Shown in pieces: positions 1 to 8,419 of a DNA stretch of 64,000 bases; position 1 is the stretch's first letter, and each line of letters begins with the position of its first letter. Under the pieces are notes generated by a model. The model saw only the letters and a program-made list of their open reading frames with translations. It had not been told where the DNA came from and did not search any database. The translations under genes and the position numbers were made by a program. The DNA is from Corallococcus sp. EGB (GTDB lineage Bacteria > Myxococcota > Myxococcia > Myxococcales > Myxococcaceae): NCBI RefSeq assembly GCF_019968905.1, contig NZ_CP079946.1:2666001-2730000 (forward strand). Direction: 5' to 3'.

Positions 1-720
1 CGCTTCAGCCTCGGCCGGGCCAGCACGACGCCCAAGGACGTGCTGGGCGGCACCCGGGGCGCCCTCGTCGTGGATGCCTATACCGGCTACAACGCGGTGA
101 CGCTGCCCGAAGGGCGCGTCCGCGTCGGGTGTTGGGCGCATGTGCGGCGCCGCTTCTTCGAGGCGCTCCCCACCGCGCCCGAGGCCCGCGAGGCCTTGGA
201 CTTCATTCTGGCCCTCTACCGGGTGGAGGCGCTGGCCCGCGACGCGGGCGTCGTGCGCACGGACGCGCACCAAGCGCTGCGCCAGCAGCAGAGCCTCCCC
301 GTCCTCTCGGCGCTGCGTGCGTGGATGGAAGCGCAGACTTCGCGCCATCTGCCCAAGGGGCCCATGGGCCAGGCCCTCTCCTACGCGCTGAAGCAGTGGG
401 ACGCCCTGACGCGCTTCTCTTCCGACGCGCGTCTGCCCTTGGACAACAACCGCTCCGAGGCGGCGCTGCGCAAGGCCGCCCTGGGCCGGAAGAATTTCCT
501 CTTCGTCGGCCACGAGGCCGCAGGGCAGAACCTCGCCGGCCTCTACGCTCTCGTCGCCACCTGCGAGGCCAACCAGGTCAATCCCGAGGCGTACCTCGCG
601 GATGTCCTGCTGCGGGTGCAGACGCACCCGAATGCGCGCATCGGTGAGTTGCTACCTCACGAGTGGAAGCGGCGACGCGCCGCTGACCCGCCCGAGTCAC
701 CCCTCCAGCCCAGTCCCTGA
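1..720 (+). CDS. tnpC: IS66-family transposase (TnpC), C-terminal part, cut by window edge
   Basis: The reading frame is open from the first base of the window, so the N-terminus lies outside. The protein carries the C-terminal half of an IS66 DDE transposase: an acidic residue in VVDAYTGYN, the CWAHVRRRF motif, the LPLDNNRSEAALR motif that contains the last catalytic acidic residue, and the GRKNFLF segment, followed by the short tail domain seen in IS66 proteins (AGLYALVATCEANQVNP). It would catalyse cut-and-paste movement of the element. A right terminus ending in GGTTAC lies at about 774-803. The downstream 670 bp repeat its last 185 codons, so this end of the element is duplicated. Whether this copy is intact cannot be judged from the window. 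Confidence 0.9.
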   Translation, partial: RFSLGRASTTPKDVLGGTRGALVVDAYTGYNAVTLPEGRVRVGCWAHVRRRFFEALPTAPEAREALDFILALYRVEALARDAGVVRTDAHQALRQQQSLPVLSALRAWMEAQTSRHLPKGPMGQALSYALKQWDALTRFSSDARLPLDNNRSEAALRKAALGRKNFLFVGHEAAGQNLAGLYALVATCEANQVNPEAYLADVLLRVQTHPNARIGELLPHEWKRRRAADPPESPLQPSP

Positions 721-773
721 CCAACTCGCTCCTCGCGGCGCCCGCTGAGCACGGTCGTGGTCCGTCTTCAATC

Positions 774-803
774 CTTCCGGCACGTCACTGGCCGGACGGT
801 TAC
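774..803 (+). repeat. IS66-type right terminus, copy 1
   Basis: About 30 bp ending in CGGACGGTTAC recur at 1449-1478. Read outward on the minus strand the end begins GTAACCG; IS66 family elements typically begin GTAA. No matching left end is in the window. Confidence 0.6.
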
Positions 804-841
804 AACCGAACAGCGACCTGCTTGGCCGAGCCTTGACACTG

Positions 842-1393
842 CCCACCGCGCCCGAGGCCCGCGAGGCCCTGGACTTCATTCTGGCCCTCTACCGGGTGGA
901 GGCGCTGGCCCGCGACGCGGGCGTCGTGCGCACGGACGCGCACCAAGCGCTGCGCCAGCAGCAAAGTCTCCCCGTCCTCACTGCGCTGCGTGCGTGGATG
1001 GAATCCCAGGCCCCACGCCACCTGCCCAGGGGCCCCATGGGCCAGGCCCTCTCCTACGCGCTCAAGCAGTGGGACGCCCTGACGCGCTTCTCTTCCGACG
1101 CGCGTCTGCCCTTGGACAACAACCGAAGCGAGGCCGCGCTGCGCAAGGCCGCCCTGGGCCGGAAGAATTTCCTCTTCGTCGGCCATGAGGCCGCGGGCGC
1201 GAACCTCGCGGGCCTCTACGCCCTCGTCGCCACCTGCGAGGCCAACCAGGTCAATCCCGAGGCGTACCTCGCGGATGTCCTGCTGCGGGTGCAGACGCAC
1301 CCGAATGCGCGCATCGGTGAGCTGCTACCCCACGAGTGGAGGCGGCGACGCGCCGCCGACCCGCCCGCTTCGCCCCTCCAGCCCAGTCCCTGA
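842..1393 (+). pseudogene. Second, N-terminally truncated IS66 transposase copy
   Basis: From base 842 the sequence matches bases 168-720 almost letter for letter and encodes the same C-terminal transposase segment, including LPLDNNRSEAALR and GRKNFLF. The preceding DDE portion is absent: only 38 bp separate it from the right end of the first copy. The few differences (for example QAPRHLPRG against QTSRHLPKG) show that the two copies have diverged slightly, or came from slightly different IS66 elements. It cannot be functional by itself. Confidence 0.88.
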
Positions 1394-1448
1394 ACAACTC
1401 ACGCTCCTCGCGGCGCCCGCTGAGCACGGTCGTGGTCCGTCTTCAATC

Positions 1449-1478
1449 CTTCCGGCACGTCACTGGCCGGACGGTTAC
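1449..1478 (+). repeat. IS66-type right terminus, copy 2
   Basis: Same roughly 30 bp as at 774-803, again ending GGTTAC, after the stop of the truncated second transposase copy. The sequence beyond 1478 is unrelated to that beyond 803, which marks the element boundary. Confidence 0.6.
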
Positions 1479-1625
1479 GAAGAGCTCGCGCCATACACCG
1501 GCCGTAGCCGGTCGCATTGTCGGACGTGCGTGACGGTGTCTCCCACCTGGAACGTGCGTGCCATGAATCAGGAGTCTAGCGGCCCTGGCACATGGATCCG
1601 CCATGACTTCTCGCGGTCTCCTTGG

Positions 1626-1871
1626 CTATTCCTCGGGTGCCAGGAATGTGTCCAGCGAAGGCACGTCCTCGAATTCCTTTTGCGGGTCGAGGAGGGGGGC
1701 TGTCGGTCTCCAGGTGTCGTAATCCGAGGGCTCACCCATCACGACCGCGGACTGCTCCTCCTGATGCGGAAGGGCCCGTTGAGGAGTGCGGCAGGCCGAG
1801 ATGCACACCAGGACGAGAACCGCCCCGGGCGTATGTCGTGACGAGGGGCGGAGCAGGGCGCGGTCAATCAT
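1626..1871 (-). CDS. Small putative lipoprotein, unknown function
   Basis: The 81-residue product starts MIDRALL, has a positively charged stretch, a hydrophobic run (GAVLVLVCISAC) and a cysteine that could be lipidated, then a short acidic and proline-rich mature part. This is the usual build of small myxobacterial lipoproteins. I recognise no domain. It lies 111 bp downstream of the Cys-rich secreted gene on the same strand and may be cotranscribed. The ATG at 1871 is chosen because the longer frame opens only with TTG; no clear ribosome binding site is visible, so the gene is only moderately supported. Confidence 0.5.
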   Translation of the reverse strand: MIDRALLRPSSRHTPGAVLVLVCISACRTPQRALPHQEEQSAVVMGEPSDYDTWRPTAPLLDPQKEFEDVPSLDTFLAPEE

Positions 1872-1982
1872 GAGTGAGTTCGATGCGTGTGTTGCGTCTC
1901 GGAGATTCCAACCCAAGACAAGGGGGGAGATCTTTCATGCGAAGACCGCCCCCCACGGATTCACGACGTGCTGTACCAGCAG

Positions 1983-3371
1983 CTACGTGCCGCTACTGTC
2001 GTCACAGCGACAAAATAGATCATTGCATACCAGGACCCCGTTCTGCCCACATGGGAGCCCGCATACTCCGTACGTCGGCGAACATTGGCTGCCGAGCTGG
2101 CAAGTACCGCAGGAGTACATTGTTCCACATCCGTCTGAAACGGAACCACACTGACGGTTTGCGCAGGCTGTCGCTTGTGGAATGGGTTGGCAGGTGCCAC
2201 AGACATTGGCGGTCCCGGCTCCGCCGCAGCTGTCCGTGCCGGAGCAGGTGCCACAGGATGTCACCGTCCGGGACTGACCGCAGTTGTCCTGCCCCGTTAC
2301 CGAGCCGCAGTTTTTTCCCTGCCGCGAGCAGAACTGGGCGTTGGTTTCGGGCGCGCAACCGCACTGATTGGCGACACCGGAGCCACCGCAGGTCTGTGGG
2401 GCTGTACAGGTGCCGCATGATGCGATGTTGCTCGTGTTTCCACAGATATCCGTGGCCTGGAGGGGGCCGCACTGCGCCGAAACCCTGTGGCAGATCTCTT
2501 CCTCTGACTCGGCAATGCACTCTCTATAGCCACACGTCGCCAAGGGATCGCGTTCGGCCTCCGGAAGGCTGTTCGTCACGAGCTGGCATTGACTTTCAAG
2601 GATGGTGCTTGGCTCGTCGGACGGCTGTCTCAGTTGGCTCTGCCGCGTGATGGCCTGCTTGTAGAGGTCGATGGCAAGCTTCTTGTTGCCGGTTCGAGTG
2701 GCGAGTTCAGCGCGAGCCGCCAGGCACGCCACAAGGGCTGGCGCCTGCGCAAGGACTGCCTCCGCTTGCGCGGTGTTGTTCTTCTGCTCGTGGTACGCGG
2801 CAAGTATCAATGCCTGCGAGCACTGTTCGGCGGGATCGGGCGCCTGCGGTGGGTCCAGGATCTCCAGCGTGGTGTCATCGATGGCCCAGCCCTTCCAGCT
2901 CCCAGGAGTGGAGCCTGTGCGGGAATCCAGAAGGAGCTTCAGTTTGTAGGTCCCAGTGGCCAGCAGCGAGGTGGCTTCTGGGGGAAGAATCACGAGCAAC
3001 TCTTTCGGACTGCCAGGAGCAATCTGGATGCTTGCTCCGACCGGCGTCAAGACTTGAAAGGGCCAGGACTGGAGCACTCCTTGTTGGTTCTTGACGGACA
3101 GCTTGACGAGCCGTGTCCATTTTCCGGAGGGAACGGAAATCTGGACGGGCTGAATCGTGGCGCTGCCTGCCGCCGCGACCTTGCCTGCGGGCAAACCAAA
3201 ATAGAGCTGGAGGATGAGGGGCGAACCTCTGAAGGTGACGTTCGGGGGGTCGCCGAAAACGCCAATTCCCAGCTCAGGTTCGATGACTGTCTGGGCTTGG
3301 GCAGTGAATCCCTGAAGTGTGAACCAAAAGAGGAGCACCTGCAGCAGTGACGTCGATTTTCGAGTGATCAT
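1983..3371 (-). CDS. Secreted protein with TPR-like middle and cysteine-rich C-terminal repeats
   Basis: The 462-residue protein has an N-terminal signal peptide (LLQVLLFWFTLQGFTAQA), then about 180 residues of beta-rich unknown sequence, an alpha-helical stretch resembling TPRs (around residues 190-250), and a C-terminal third made of repeated CGxC and CGG units about 20 residues long (for example CGTCTAPQTCGG, CGTCSGTDSCGG). Repeats of this kind occur in secreted and surface proteins of myxobacteria, where disulphides probably stabilise them. Its start lies only 6 bp after the stop of the metalloprotease-like lipoprotein gene, so the two form an operon and may work together at the cell surface. 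No enzymatic motif is visible. Confidence 0.75.
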   Translation of the reverse strand: MITRKSTSLLQVLLFWFTLQGFTAQAQTVIEPELGIGVFGDPPNVTFRGSPLILQLYFGLPAGKVAAAGSATIQPVQISVPSGKWTRLVKLSVKNQQGVLQSWPFQVLTPVGASIQIAPGSPKELLVILPPEATSLLATGTYKLKLLLDSRTGSTPGSWKGWAIDDTTLEILDPPQAPDPAEQCSQALILAAYHEQKNNTAQAEAVLAQAPALVACLAARAELATRTGNKKLAIDLYKQAITRQSQLRQPSDEPSTILESQCQLVTNSLPEAERDPLATCGYRECIAESEEEICHRVSAQCGPLQATDICGNTSNIASCGTCTAPQTCGGSGVANQCGCAPETNAQFCSRQGKNCGSVTGQDNCGQSRTVTSCGTCSGTDSCGGAGTANVCGTCQPIPQATACANRQCGSVSDGCGTMYSCGTCQLGSQCSPTYGVCGLPCGQNGVLVCNDLFCRCDDSSGT

Positions 3372-3377
3372 GGTGCC

Positions 3378-5726
3378 TTACCTTTGGGGAGCGGCAATGC
3401 GGTCATTGACGAGAATCTGATGGATGCAGTCGCCTCGGAGGGCACTCCCATGCCGCGAGCGCGGCCCCGCGTTGAAGGTTACGCCTGTTTTTCTCGAGCA
3501 GAGCTGCTTGCCGGGTTGTTCTCGGTTCCGGATCCAGAGTCGCTTGACGCTGGTTGCTGTGTCAGTCCCCTCGCGGACAAGTGTCGCCCCGGTGTAACGC
3601 ATGTAGCAATCCTCGAAGCCACTGTATTGATTTCCCGAGGTCGGGGAGAAAGTGACCTTGTTGAACCTTCCAGCCTGGCGATAATCCGGTGATGGAACTA
3701 GTTCCACGAACGTATCCGCATCATAGAGTTCGGAGATTCGGAGCGGCTCCACTTTCCCCTTTGCATCCTTCGCCTGGATGAATGCGTCATAAGCCCTTAC
3801 GATAAATTCTTCGGAGACCGCTGCGTCGCCATGATGGTAGATGTTGACGGTGTGTCCAAGCTCGTGTGCGACATCCGTCTCGATATTCAGGTCGCCGCTT
3901 TTGAGGGTCTTTTTTGATAGCTCAACGACCGAAATGTCCTTGGGCGTGCCGTTGGCTGAATCGTTCTTCCGGTATGTCCTGGACTCTCCAGTCGTGGTGT
4001 CGCCATACTCCGTGTCGCCATCCTTCTTGGGGGGGCGTGTCAAGACGACAAGGTGCTGATCGACAAGATGTCTGCCATCGGGCGCCCTGTTGAAGTTGAT
4101 CACGCGGTGGTCGAGGTTGAAGTCACCCCGCCCCAGTGACGCAGGGAACTCGCCGCGCTTCAGTTGGTGGACTTCCAGCTTTGTGGTGGAGGCGAACAGT
4201 CCGATGCCTGGGTTTGCTATGTTCTTGAGCGACGAGTCCACAAAGAGGAAGTAATCCTTGGCTTTTGGATTCCCGCTGGTGTGTTTGCCCTGTTCCTGGA
4301 AGCCACGGTATTCCTCATACAGTGTCAGGCCATCTCCTCTGTTTCCGTCGCCGAGTGGAATGTCCTCGTTGTCATCGGTGTCTTCCAGGTTCTCGACCTG
4401 ATATTGCTGCTTCCAGTTGTCGGCGATGAAGGAGTCGCTCTTGCGCTTGGGGATACGCAATGCGCTTTCATTGGGTGCGGAGGTGACCACCCCATGGATG
4501 ATACGTCCGTCAGGCAGCGTCGCATCCACCGTCATCTCGCCGTAGGCGCCCCAGTCGAATGAATCAACATACACAGTGGCGGAGTCATACAAGCTGTCCG
4601 GTGTCCGTCCTTCCTGGAGGGTCTCGCCGCCTGATGTCGCGTCCGTGATGTCGAGCGCTGTTTCCTGGGTGGGGCGCAACTCAAGGTCGCGTTCGTTATA
4701 CTGCTCCCCGACCAGTGGCCAGTTGCTCGACACCCCGGGGACTGTTGAGGACTTGAGCCGGAAGACAATGTTCTTGGCCTGGAGAGCTTCGGGTCCCAGG
4801 AGTCTGGCTGTCACCTCGAGTGAGTTGATGATATCTGAGCTTGCATCCTGCGACAGGGACTGGGGCGGGCCAGAACTGAAGGCGACGGCAACACCATCGA
4901 GAGGTGGGGCGTCGAGCATCTCGTCGGCTTCATCCACCGAGGGAGCGGAAGGCCGCCATTCGGCGTAGTTGTCGGGAGGCTCGATGAGGAGCTTGACCTC
5001 GTTGAGGTCCATTGGCGAAAGCTGGAACGAGAAGTTGTAGGGGATCTTCTGGCTCTGTGCGCCACAAGGGGCAGCCTGGTCCTCCGTGACGTTCACGCTG
5101 AGGTCCAGTCCGCTCGCCGGAATGGGCCATGGCGTGGTTCCGAGTCCTGGGTACCTCAGCGGCGATGCATAAGCGGTCGAGGTGTGTGTGCCGACCGAGG
5201 ACTCGGAGAGCGTAGTGATGAAGGCGCTGCTGGTGTTGATGTCATGCCCGTAGAGGAACCGGAAGTTTGGGCCCTCGTAGGGAGTCGCTTCTGGCGTCAT
5301 GAACAATAATGCGAGTGTGTTGATTTTTTGGGAAGGGAGCGTCACGGTCGTCCGCGCCCAGAGCTGAGTGGTGATGTTTCTTTCCTGGATGCATTTGATC
5401 GTAACTGTTCCCTGGAACCGGCCCGTCCAATAGTAGAGAGAGCCGGCGTCCTGTGTCAGATACGCGATCCCCGCCCCCTGGTGGGTACATTCAATGGTGT
5501 AGGTTGCCCCTTCTTCGGTGAAGGTCCGCTTGGTCGCGGCCGATGAGAACCTCACCGTGCCACCGTAGACCTTGACGTTCTCGAAGCGCGTGTTGCCCAG
5601 GGCAGAGGTCTTGCTTTGGAGCTGGAGCGCGCCGTCATCCGAAGTCGATGGGCGGCAGGCTGTGAGTGCCAGTAATGCGAAGACTGCGGATATCTGCCGC
5701 AGAGTGGGCGATGAAATGCGGGCCAT
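3378..5726 (-). CDS. Lipoprotein with zincin-type metalloprotease motif
   Basis: The 782-residue product begins with a lipoprotein signal (ISAVFALLALTAC, lipidated Cys expected at about residue 24). The first 450 residues look like secreted beta-rich sequence. At residues 621-631 it has HELGHTVNIYH, which fits the HExxHxxxxxH zinc motif of metzincin-like peptidases, with Asn where many members have Gly. The region before it (DLNIETDVA) and the flanking helix are compatible with a catalytic domain. The protein probably sits in the outer membrane as an extracellular or periplasmic protease or zincin-fold binding protein. The cysteine-rich secreted protein follows 6 bp downstream. Substrate and family are not recognised, so the protease call rests on the motif alone. 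Confidence 0.75.
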   Translation of the reverse strand: MARISSPTLRQISAVFALLALTACRPSTSDDGALQLQSKTSALGNTRFENVKVYGGTVRFSSAATKRTFTEEGATYTIECTHQGAGIAYLTQDAGSLYYWTGRFQGTVTIKCIQERNITTQLWARTTVTLPSQKINTLALLFMTPEATPYEGPNFRFLYGHDINTSSAFITTLSESSVGTHTSTAYASPLRYPGLGTTPWPIPASGLDLSVNVTEDQAAPCGAQSQKIPYNFSFQLSPMDLNEVKLLIEPPDNYAEWRPSAPSVDEADEMLDAPPLDGVAVAFSSGPPQSLSQDASSDIINSLEVTARLLGPEALQAKNIVFRLKSSTVPGVSSNWPLVGEQYNERDLELRPTQETALDITDATSGGETLQEGRTPDSLYDSATVYVDSFDWGAYGEMTVDATLPDGRIIHGVVTSAPNESALRIPKRKSDSFIADNWKQQYQVENLEDTDDNEDIPLGDGNRGDGLTLYEEYRGFQEQGKHTSGNPKAKDYFLFVDSSLKNIANPGIGLFASTTKLEVHQLKRGEFPASLGRGDFNLDHRVINFNRAPDGRHLVDQHLVVLTRPPKKDGDTEYGDTTTGESRTYRKNDSANGTPKDISVVELSKKTLKSGDLNIETDVAHELGHTVNIYHHGDAAVSEEFIVRAYDAFIQAKDAKGKVEPLRISELYDADTFVELVPSPDYRQAGRFNKVTFSPTSGNQYSGFEDCYMRYTGATLVREGTDTATSVKRLWIRNREQPGKQLCSRKTGVTFNAGPRSRHGSALRGDCIHQILVNDRIAAPQR

Positions 5727-5779
5727 GTCTGGTGAGTGCTTTCGGATCTGGTGATGAGGGAACTGAACGCGACGGGCGT

Positions 5780-5811
5780 CCCCGGCCTATGTTTAACATA
5801 GTACGCCGGGG
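5780..5811. promoter_or_regulatory. AT-rich palindrome upstream of the metalloprotease lipoprotein gene
   Basis: A perfect 15-nt palindrome (CTATGTT, T, AACATAG at 5787-5801) is flanked by a second pair of arms, CCCCGGC at 5780-5786 and GCCGGGG at 5805-5811. It is strikingly AT-rich for this genome and lies about 55-85 bp before the start codon at 5726. It could be an operator overlapping the promoter or a terminator-like hairpin at the end of the remnant next to it. Confidence 0.35.
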
Positions 5812-6260
5812 TGGGATGCCAGTTCCGTGCCAGGTTTCCGTGACGTAGGGCCGGGCTTGGTGGAAAGAAGAAAGAGGCGGCCCTCCCAAGTGGAGGACCA
5901 CCTCGTTATGTCAGGGAAGGTGTAGGTCGCCGCCGTGTTCTTCTTCGCCGGCGTGAAGCTGGCTTCGGCGGAGTTGGCGCCCGACAGCGTCGGCGCCGCG
6001 CCACCCGCCTGCATCCAGGCGTTTGTCAGCGCCTCGTTGTCCGGATCCGTGGACGTCGAGGCGTCCAGCTTCACCTGCTCACCGCCGCGAACACCGGAGA
6101 TGATCTGGGCCTTGGCGACCGGCGCCTGGTTCACGTTCGTCACCGTGACCGAGTAGACGAACGGACCGGCCGTCGCGCCGTCCGCGTCCGTCACCACCAG
6201 GCTGAAGGCCAGGGGCGTGTTGCCCTGCACCTGCGGCGCGGTAAAGCCCAACTCCCTCAA
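5793..6260 (-). pseudogene. Remnant of a cadherin/PKD-repeat surface protein
   Basis: Residues 6-120 of the open frame read like tandem Ig-type extracellular repeats: PLAFSLVVTDADG, VYSVTVTNVNQAPVAKA, KLDASTSTDPDNEAL and SFTPAKKNTAATYTF. These segments are typical of cadherin-like and PKD modules in large secreted myxobacterial proteins. There is no signal peptide and no start belonging to the family. After about 5920 the frame runs into unrelated sequence. The fragment is therefore a broken internal piece of a much larger gene, with recombination junctions near 6245 and 5920. Confidence 0.7.
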
Positions 6261-6371
6261 GCAGGTGCGGAGGAGGCGAACGCGGGGCTTGAGGCAGCGG
6301 CCAGGAAGGAGCGGATGGCGGAGGCTCGACGCCCGCGTGCTCGACAGCCCGGGAGTTCACCAGGAGGAACC

Positions 6372-6866
6372 ATGTCGGCTGCATCACGGGTGATGGCGGG
6401 GCAGGGCGACATCTGAACGTGGCAGGAGGACTTCTACCGCGAGCTGCATCAGCATCCGGAGGTCTCCCACCACGAGAACGCGACAGCGCGGAAGGCGGCC
6501 GAGCGGCTCAAGCAGTCGGGCTTTCAGGTGCACTCTGGAGTCGGCGGCACCGGCGTCGTCGGGGTGTTGCGCAATGGGGACGGCCCCACGGTGCTGCTCC
6601 GGGCGGACATGGATGCGCTGCCCGTCCGTGAGACGACCGGGCTGCCCTATGCCAGCACCGTCACCACGACCAATGCCGACGGCGACGCGGTTCCGGTGTC
6701 GCATGCCTGTGGCCACGACATGCACGTCGCGTGTCTGCTCGGAGCGGCCCACCTGCTCGCGGCCGGCACCGACCACTGGAACGGCCAGGTTGTCATGCTG
6801 TTTCAGCCGGCCGAGGAGACCGGAGACGGAGCGCGCGGCATGCTCGAGGATGGGCTCGCCAGGAGG
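6372..6866 (+). pseudogene. M20-family amidohydrolase (hippurate hydrolase type), broken
   Basis: A strong ribosome binding site (AGGAGG at about 6363) precedes ATG at 6372, but an in-frame TGA at 6414-6416 stops translation after 14 codons. The frame then continues as a clear M20 N-terminal domain: WQEDFYRELHQHPEVSHHE, VLLRADMDALPV (metal site), SHACGHDMHV (metal-binding His) and LFQPAEETGDGARGMLEDG (catalytic Glu). Homology ends near 6866, about a third of the way through a normal 400-residue enzyme. The gene is thus doubly dead, by a nonsense change (probably CGA to TGA) and by loss of its 3' two thirds. A read from the later start at 6528 would still lack most of the catalytic domain. Confidence 0.85.
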
Positions 6867-7081
6867 ATGGCTCGCCAGACAGGGAGAGCTGGCGAAGGAG
6901 GTGAGCGAACGCGAAGGCGATCAGCGCGCCGGCCGCCGCCCATCGCGGTGATCATGCCGAGGGTGATGACGCCAACGATGTCGAGGCGCGCGGCGCGCAC
7001 CGCAGTCAATGCTCCGTTGAGGGCGAAGGCGAAGGTCCCCGTCAAACCAGGGATGAGCAGTGCGTAGGGTTCCCTGCTCAT
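6867..7081 (-). pseudogene. Truncated TRIC/UPF0126-type membrane protein
   Basis: Starting at ATG 7081 the minus strand encodes MSREPYALLIPGLTGTFAFALNG and then ALTAVRAARLDIVGVITLG and ITAMGGG, matching the first two membrane helices and the glycine-rich turn of the UPF0126 (TRIC-type cation channel, YicG-like) family, normally about 200 residues. Homology ends after GGG. In the +1 frame the following bases read GALIAFAFAHLL, so an internal deletion or frameshift may have joined a later helix. The broken end abuts the broken end of the M20 gene, with the 10-bp repeat GGCTCGCCAG at 6853-6862 and 6869-6878 at the join. Confidence 0.7.
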
Positions 7082-7339
7082 GCCGGGGGTTTGCCATGGG
7101 CCGCGTGAGTTCCTCCGGCGCTGGCCGGGGCCGCATGACGCTGGAGGGGGGCACGGATGTGGCGCCGAGAACGACTCAGCGTTCTGTGGCCGGGTCCGCA
7201 TGGCCTCATGCTTGGGGCCGCTCGCGAACTCAGGTAACCTAGCCGGGCGTCCCTATGCGCGGAAGTCTCGAAGCTGAAGCTCCAACACCCGGAGGACGCG
7301 ATGCCGAATTGCTACGGTGATGCTACGGTGGGCACGGGC

Positions 7340-7376
7340 AAAAAAAATCCCCTGTAAACCCGAGGGTTTACAGGGG
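7340..7376 (-). terminator. Rho-independent terminator of the tRNA pair
   Basis: Arms CCCCTGTAAACCC (7349-7361) and GGGTTTACAGGGG (7364-7376) form a near-perfect hairpin. On the minus strand it is followed by a run of eight T (7340-7347 on the plus strand are A). It lies just past the 3' end of the tRNA-Asp gene and ends that transcript. Confidence 0.9.
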
Positions 7377-7382
7377 ACGAAG

Positions 7383-7459
<77 letters not shown>

Positions 7460-7471
7460 ACAAAACTCTTA

Positions 7472-7543
7472 TGGGCGGAACAGGGATTGAACCTGTGACC
7501 ATCGCCTTGTAAGGGCGCCGCTCTACCGCTGAGCTATCCGCCC
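7472..7543 (-). tRNA. tRNA-Val (TAC)
   Basis: The minus strand gives acceptor stem GGGCGGA/TCCGCCC, a D arm (GCTCAGCGGTAGAGC), anticodon loop CTTACAA with anticodon TAC, and T arm ACAGGTTCAATCCCTGT. No CCA is encoded. It is transcribed before tRNA-Asp, as one two-tRNA unit. Confidence 0.94.
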
Positions 7544-7678
7544 CTGCGCGGCCCCGCCGTGACTCAGTGAGGCGGCTTGTACCGTCCCCATCCGCCCCCG
7601 TCAAGCATCTGTTTTCGAGGCCCCTGAGTTCATCTCCGCTCCCTCGGAAGGGGGCGGATCTGGCGGGCGCGGATCCGC

Positions 7679-7828
7679 CTACCCGGCCCGCACCTTCCAC
7701 CGCCGCACGCGGCGGCGGGAGCGGGGAATCATCACCACGGCGCCCACCAGCAGGGCCACCGGCACGAACACCAACATCGTCTGCATCATCGCCTCCATGC
7801 CCGACACCATACGGAGACCCTCTGACAT
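7679..7828 (-). CDS. Possible small single-pass membrane protein
   Basis: A 49-residue frame starting MSEGLRMVSG contains one convincing membrane segment (MLVFVPVALLVGAVVMI) followed by a strongly basic tail (RSRRRVRRWKVRAG), as in small inner-membrane proteins with a cytoplasmic C-terminus. No family is recognised. It is too short for coding statistics to be conclusive, and start and reality are uncertain. Confidence 0.4.
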   Translation of the reverse strand: MSEGLRMVSGMEAMMQTMLVFVPVALLVGAVVMIPRSRRRVRRWKVRAG

Positions 7829-7924
7829 CCTGACGGGGAGTTCGTGACTTTCTGGAAACGACATTCCAAGCCGCCGGACTTCCGGCCGTCCTGGCGAGCA
7901 GGGGGCCGGACTGGCGGTGGAGGC

Positions 7925-8419
7925 TCATCCGCCCCGGGGAGGACCGCCCCGGCCGCCGTGGCCCGGGCCGTGGGAGCGATGCTCGGACTCCAGGATCATG
8001 CGGGCCTGGGTCTTCTGCGCGTCCGTCAACACCTGCTCGGCCTCCTGGTACGCCGCCATGCCGTTGGTGCGCAGCTGTTCGAAGAGGCCGCGGGCCTGCT
8101 CGCGGTTGGCCTGGTCCTGGGCGGAGGGCGTGCCCTGGGCGTTGCGGTCGGGCGGAGCAGGCGGACGCAGGGCCTCCAGGGACTGCTTCACGGGCGCGTT
8201 CTTCGCGTCGAGTGAGGTTTGGATCTGCTGCAGGCTCGACACCTGGGCGTCCGTGAGGGCCAGGTCCTGGCGGTGGTCGATGAGCAACTGGACGGGCGAC
8301 TTGCGCTCGAAGGGGGGCGGACGGCGTGCGTCCTGTGACGTGGACGCCGTGGGGGTGGTGGATCCGGCGAAGGAGGGAACGGCGAACAGCAGGCCCAGCA
8401 TGAACAGGTGGCGCTTCAT
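7925..8419 (-). CDS. Spy/CpxP-like periplasmic protein (LTxxQ motifs)
   Basis: The 164-residue protein has a signal peptide (MKRHLFMLGLLFAVPSFAG) and a helical mature part with two LTDAQ motifs about 80 residues apart, the hallmark of the Spy/CpxP family, whose members are periplasmic chaperones or sensors of envelope stress. The C-terminus is Gly/His-rich (SHGPGHGGRGGPPRGG), which may bind metal. The ATG at 8419 is preferred because GGGAGG lies a suitable distance upstream and the signal peptide begins there. The gene stands alone in front of the AsmA/TolB operon end on the same strand, separated by about 200 bp with no other feature visible. Confidence 0.75.
   Translation of the reverse strand: MKRHLFMLGLLFAVPSFAGSTTPTASTSQDARRPPPFERKSPVQLLIDHRQDLALTDAQVSSLQQIQTSLDAKNAPVKQSLEALRPPAPPDRNAQGTPSAQDQANREQARGLFEQLRTNGMAAYQEAEQVLTDAQKTQARMILESEHRSHGPGHGGRGGPPRGG

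Noticed and set aside
1185..1841. 218-codon plus-strand ORF across the end of the second IS66 copy
   Set aside because: It is an out-of-frame reading of the transposase gene continuing into non-coding DNA, without motifs.
7310..7331. 11-bp tandem repeat TGCTACGGTGA/TGCTACGGTGG upstream of the terminator
   Set aside because: Only two copies, no larger array, not at a tRNA end and not a recognisable attachment site.
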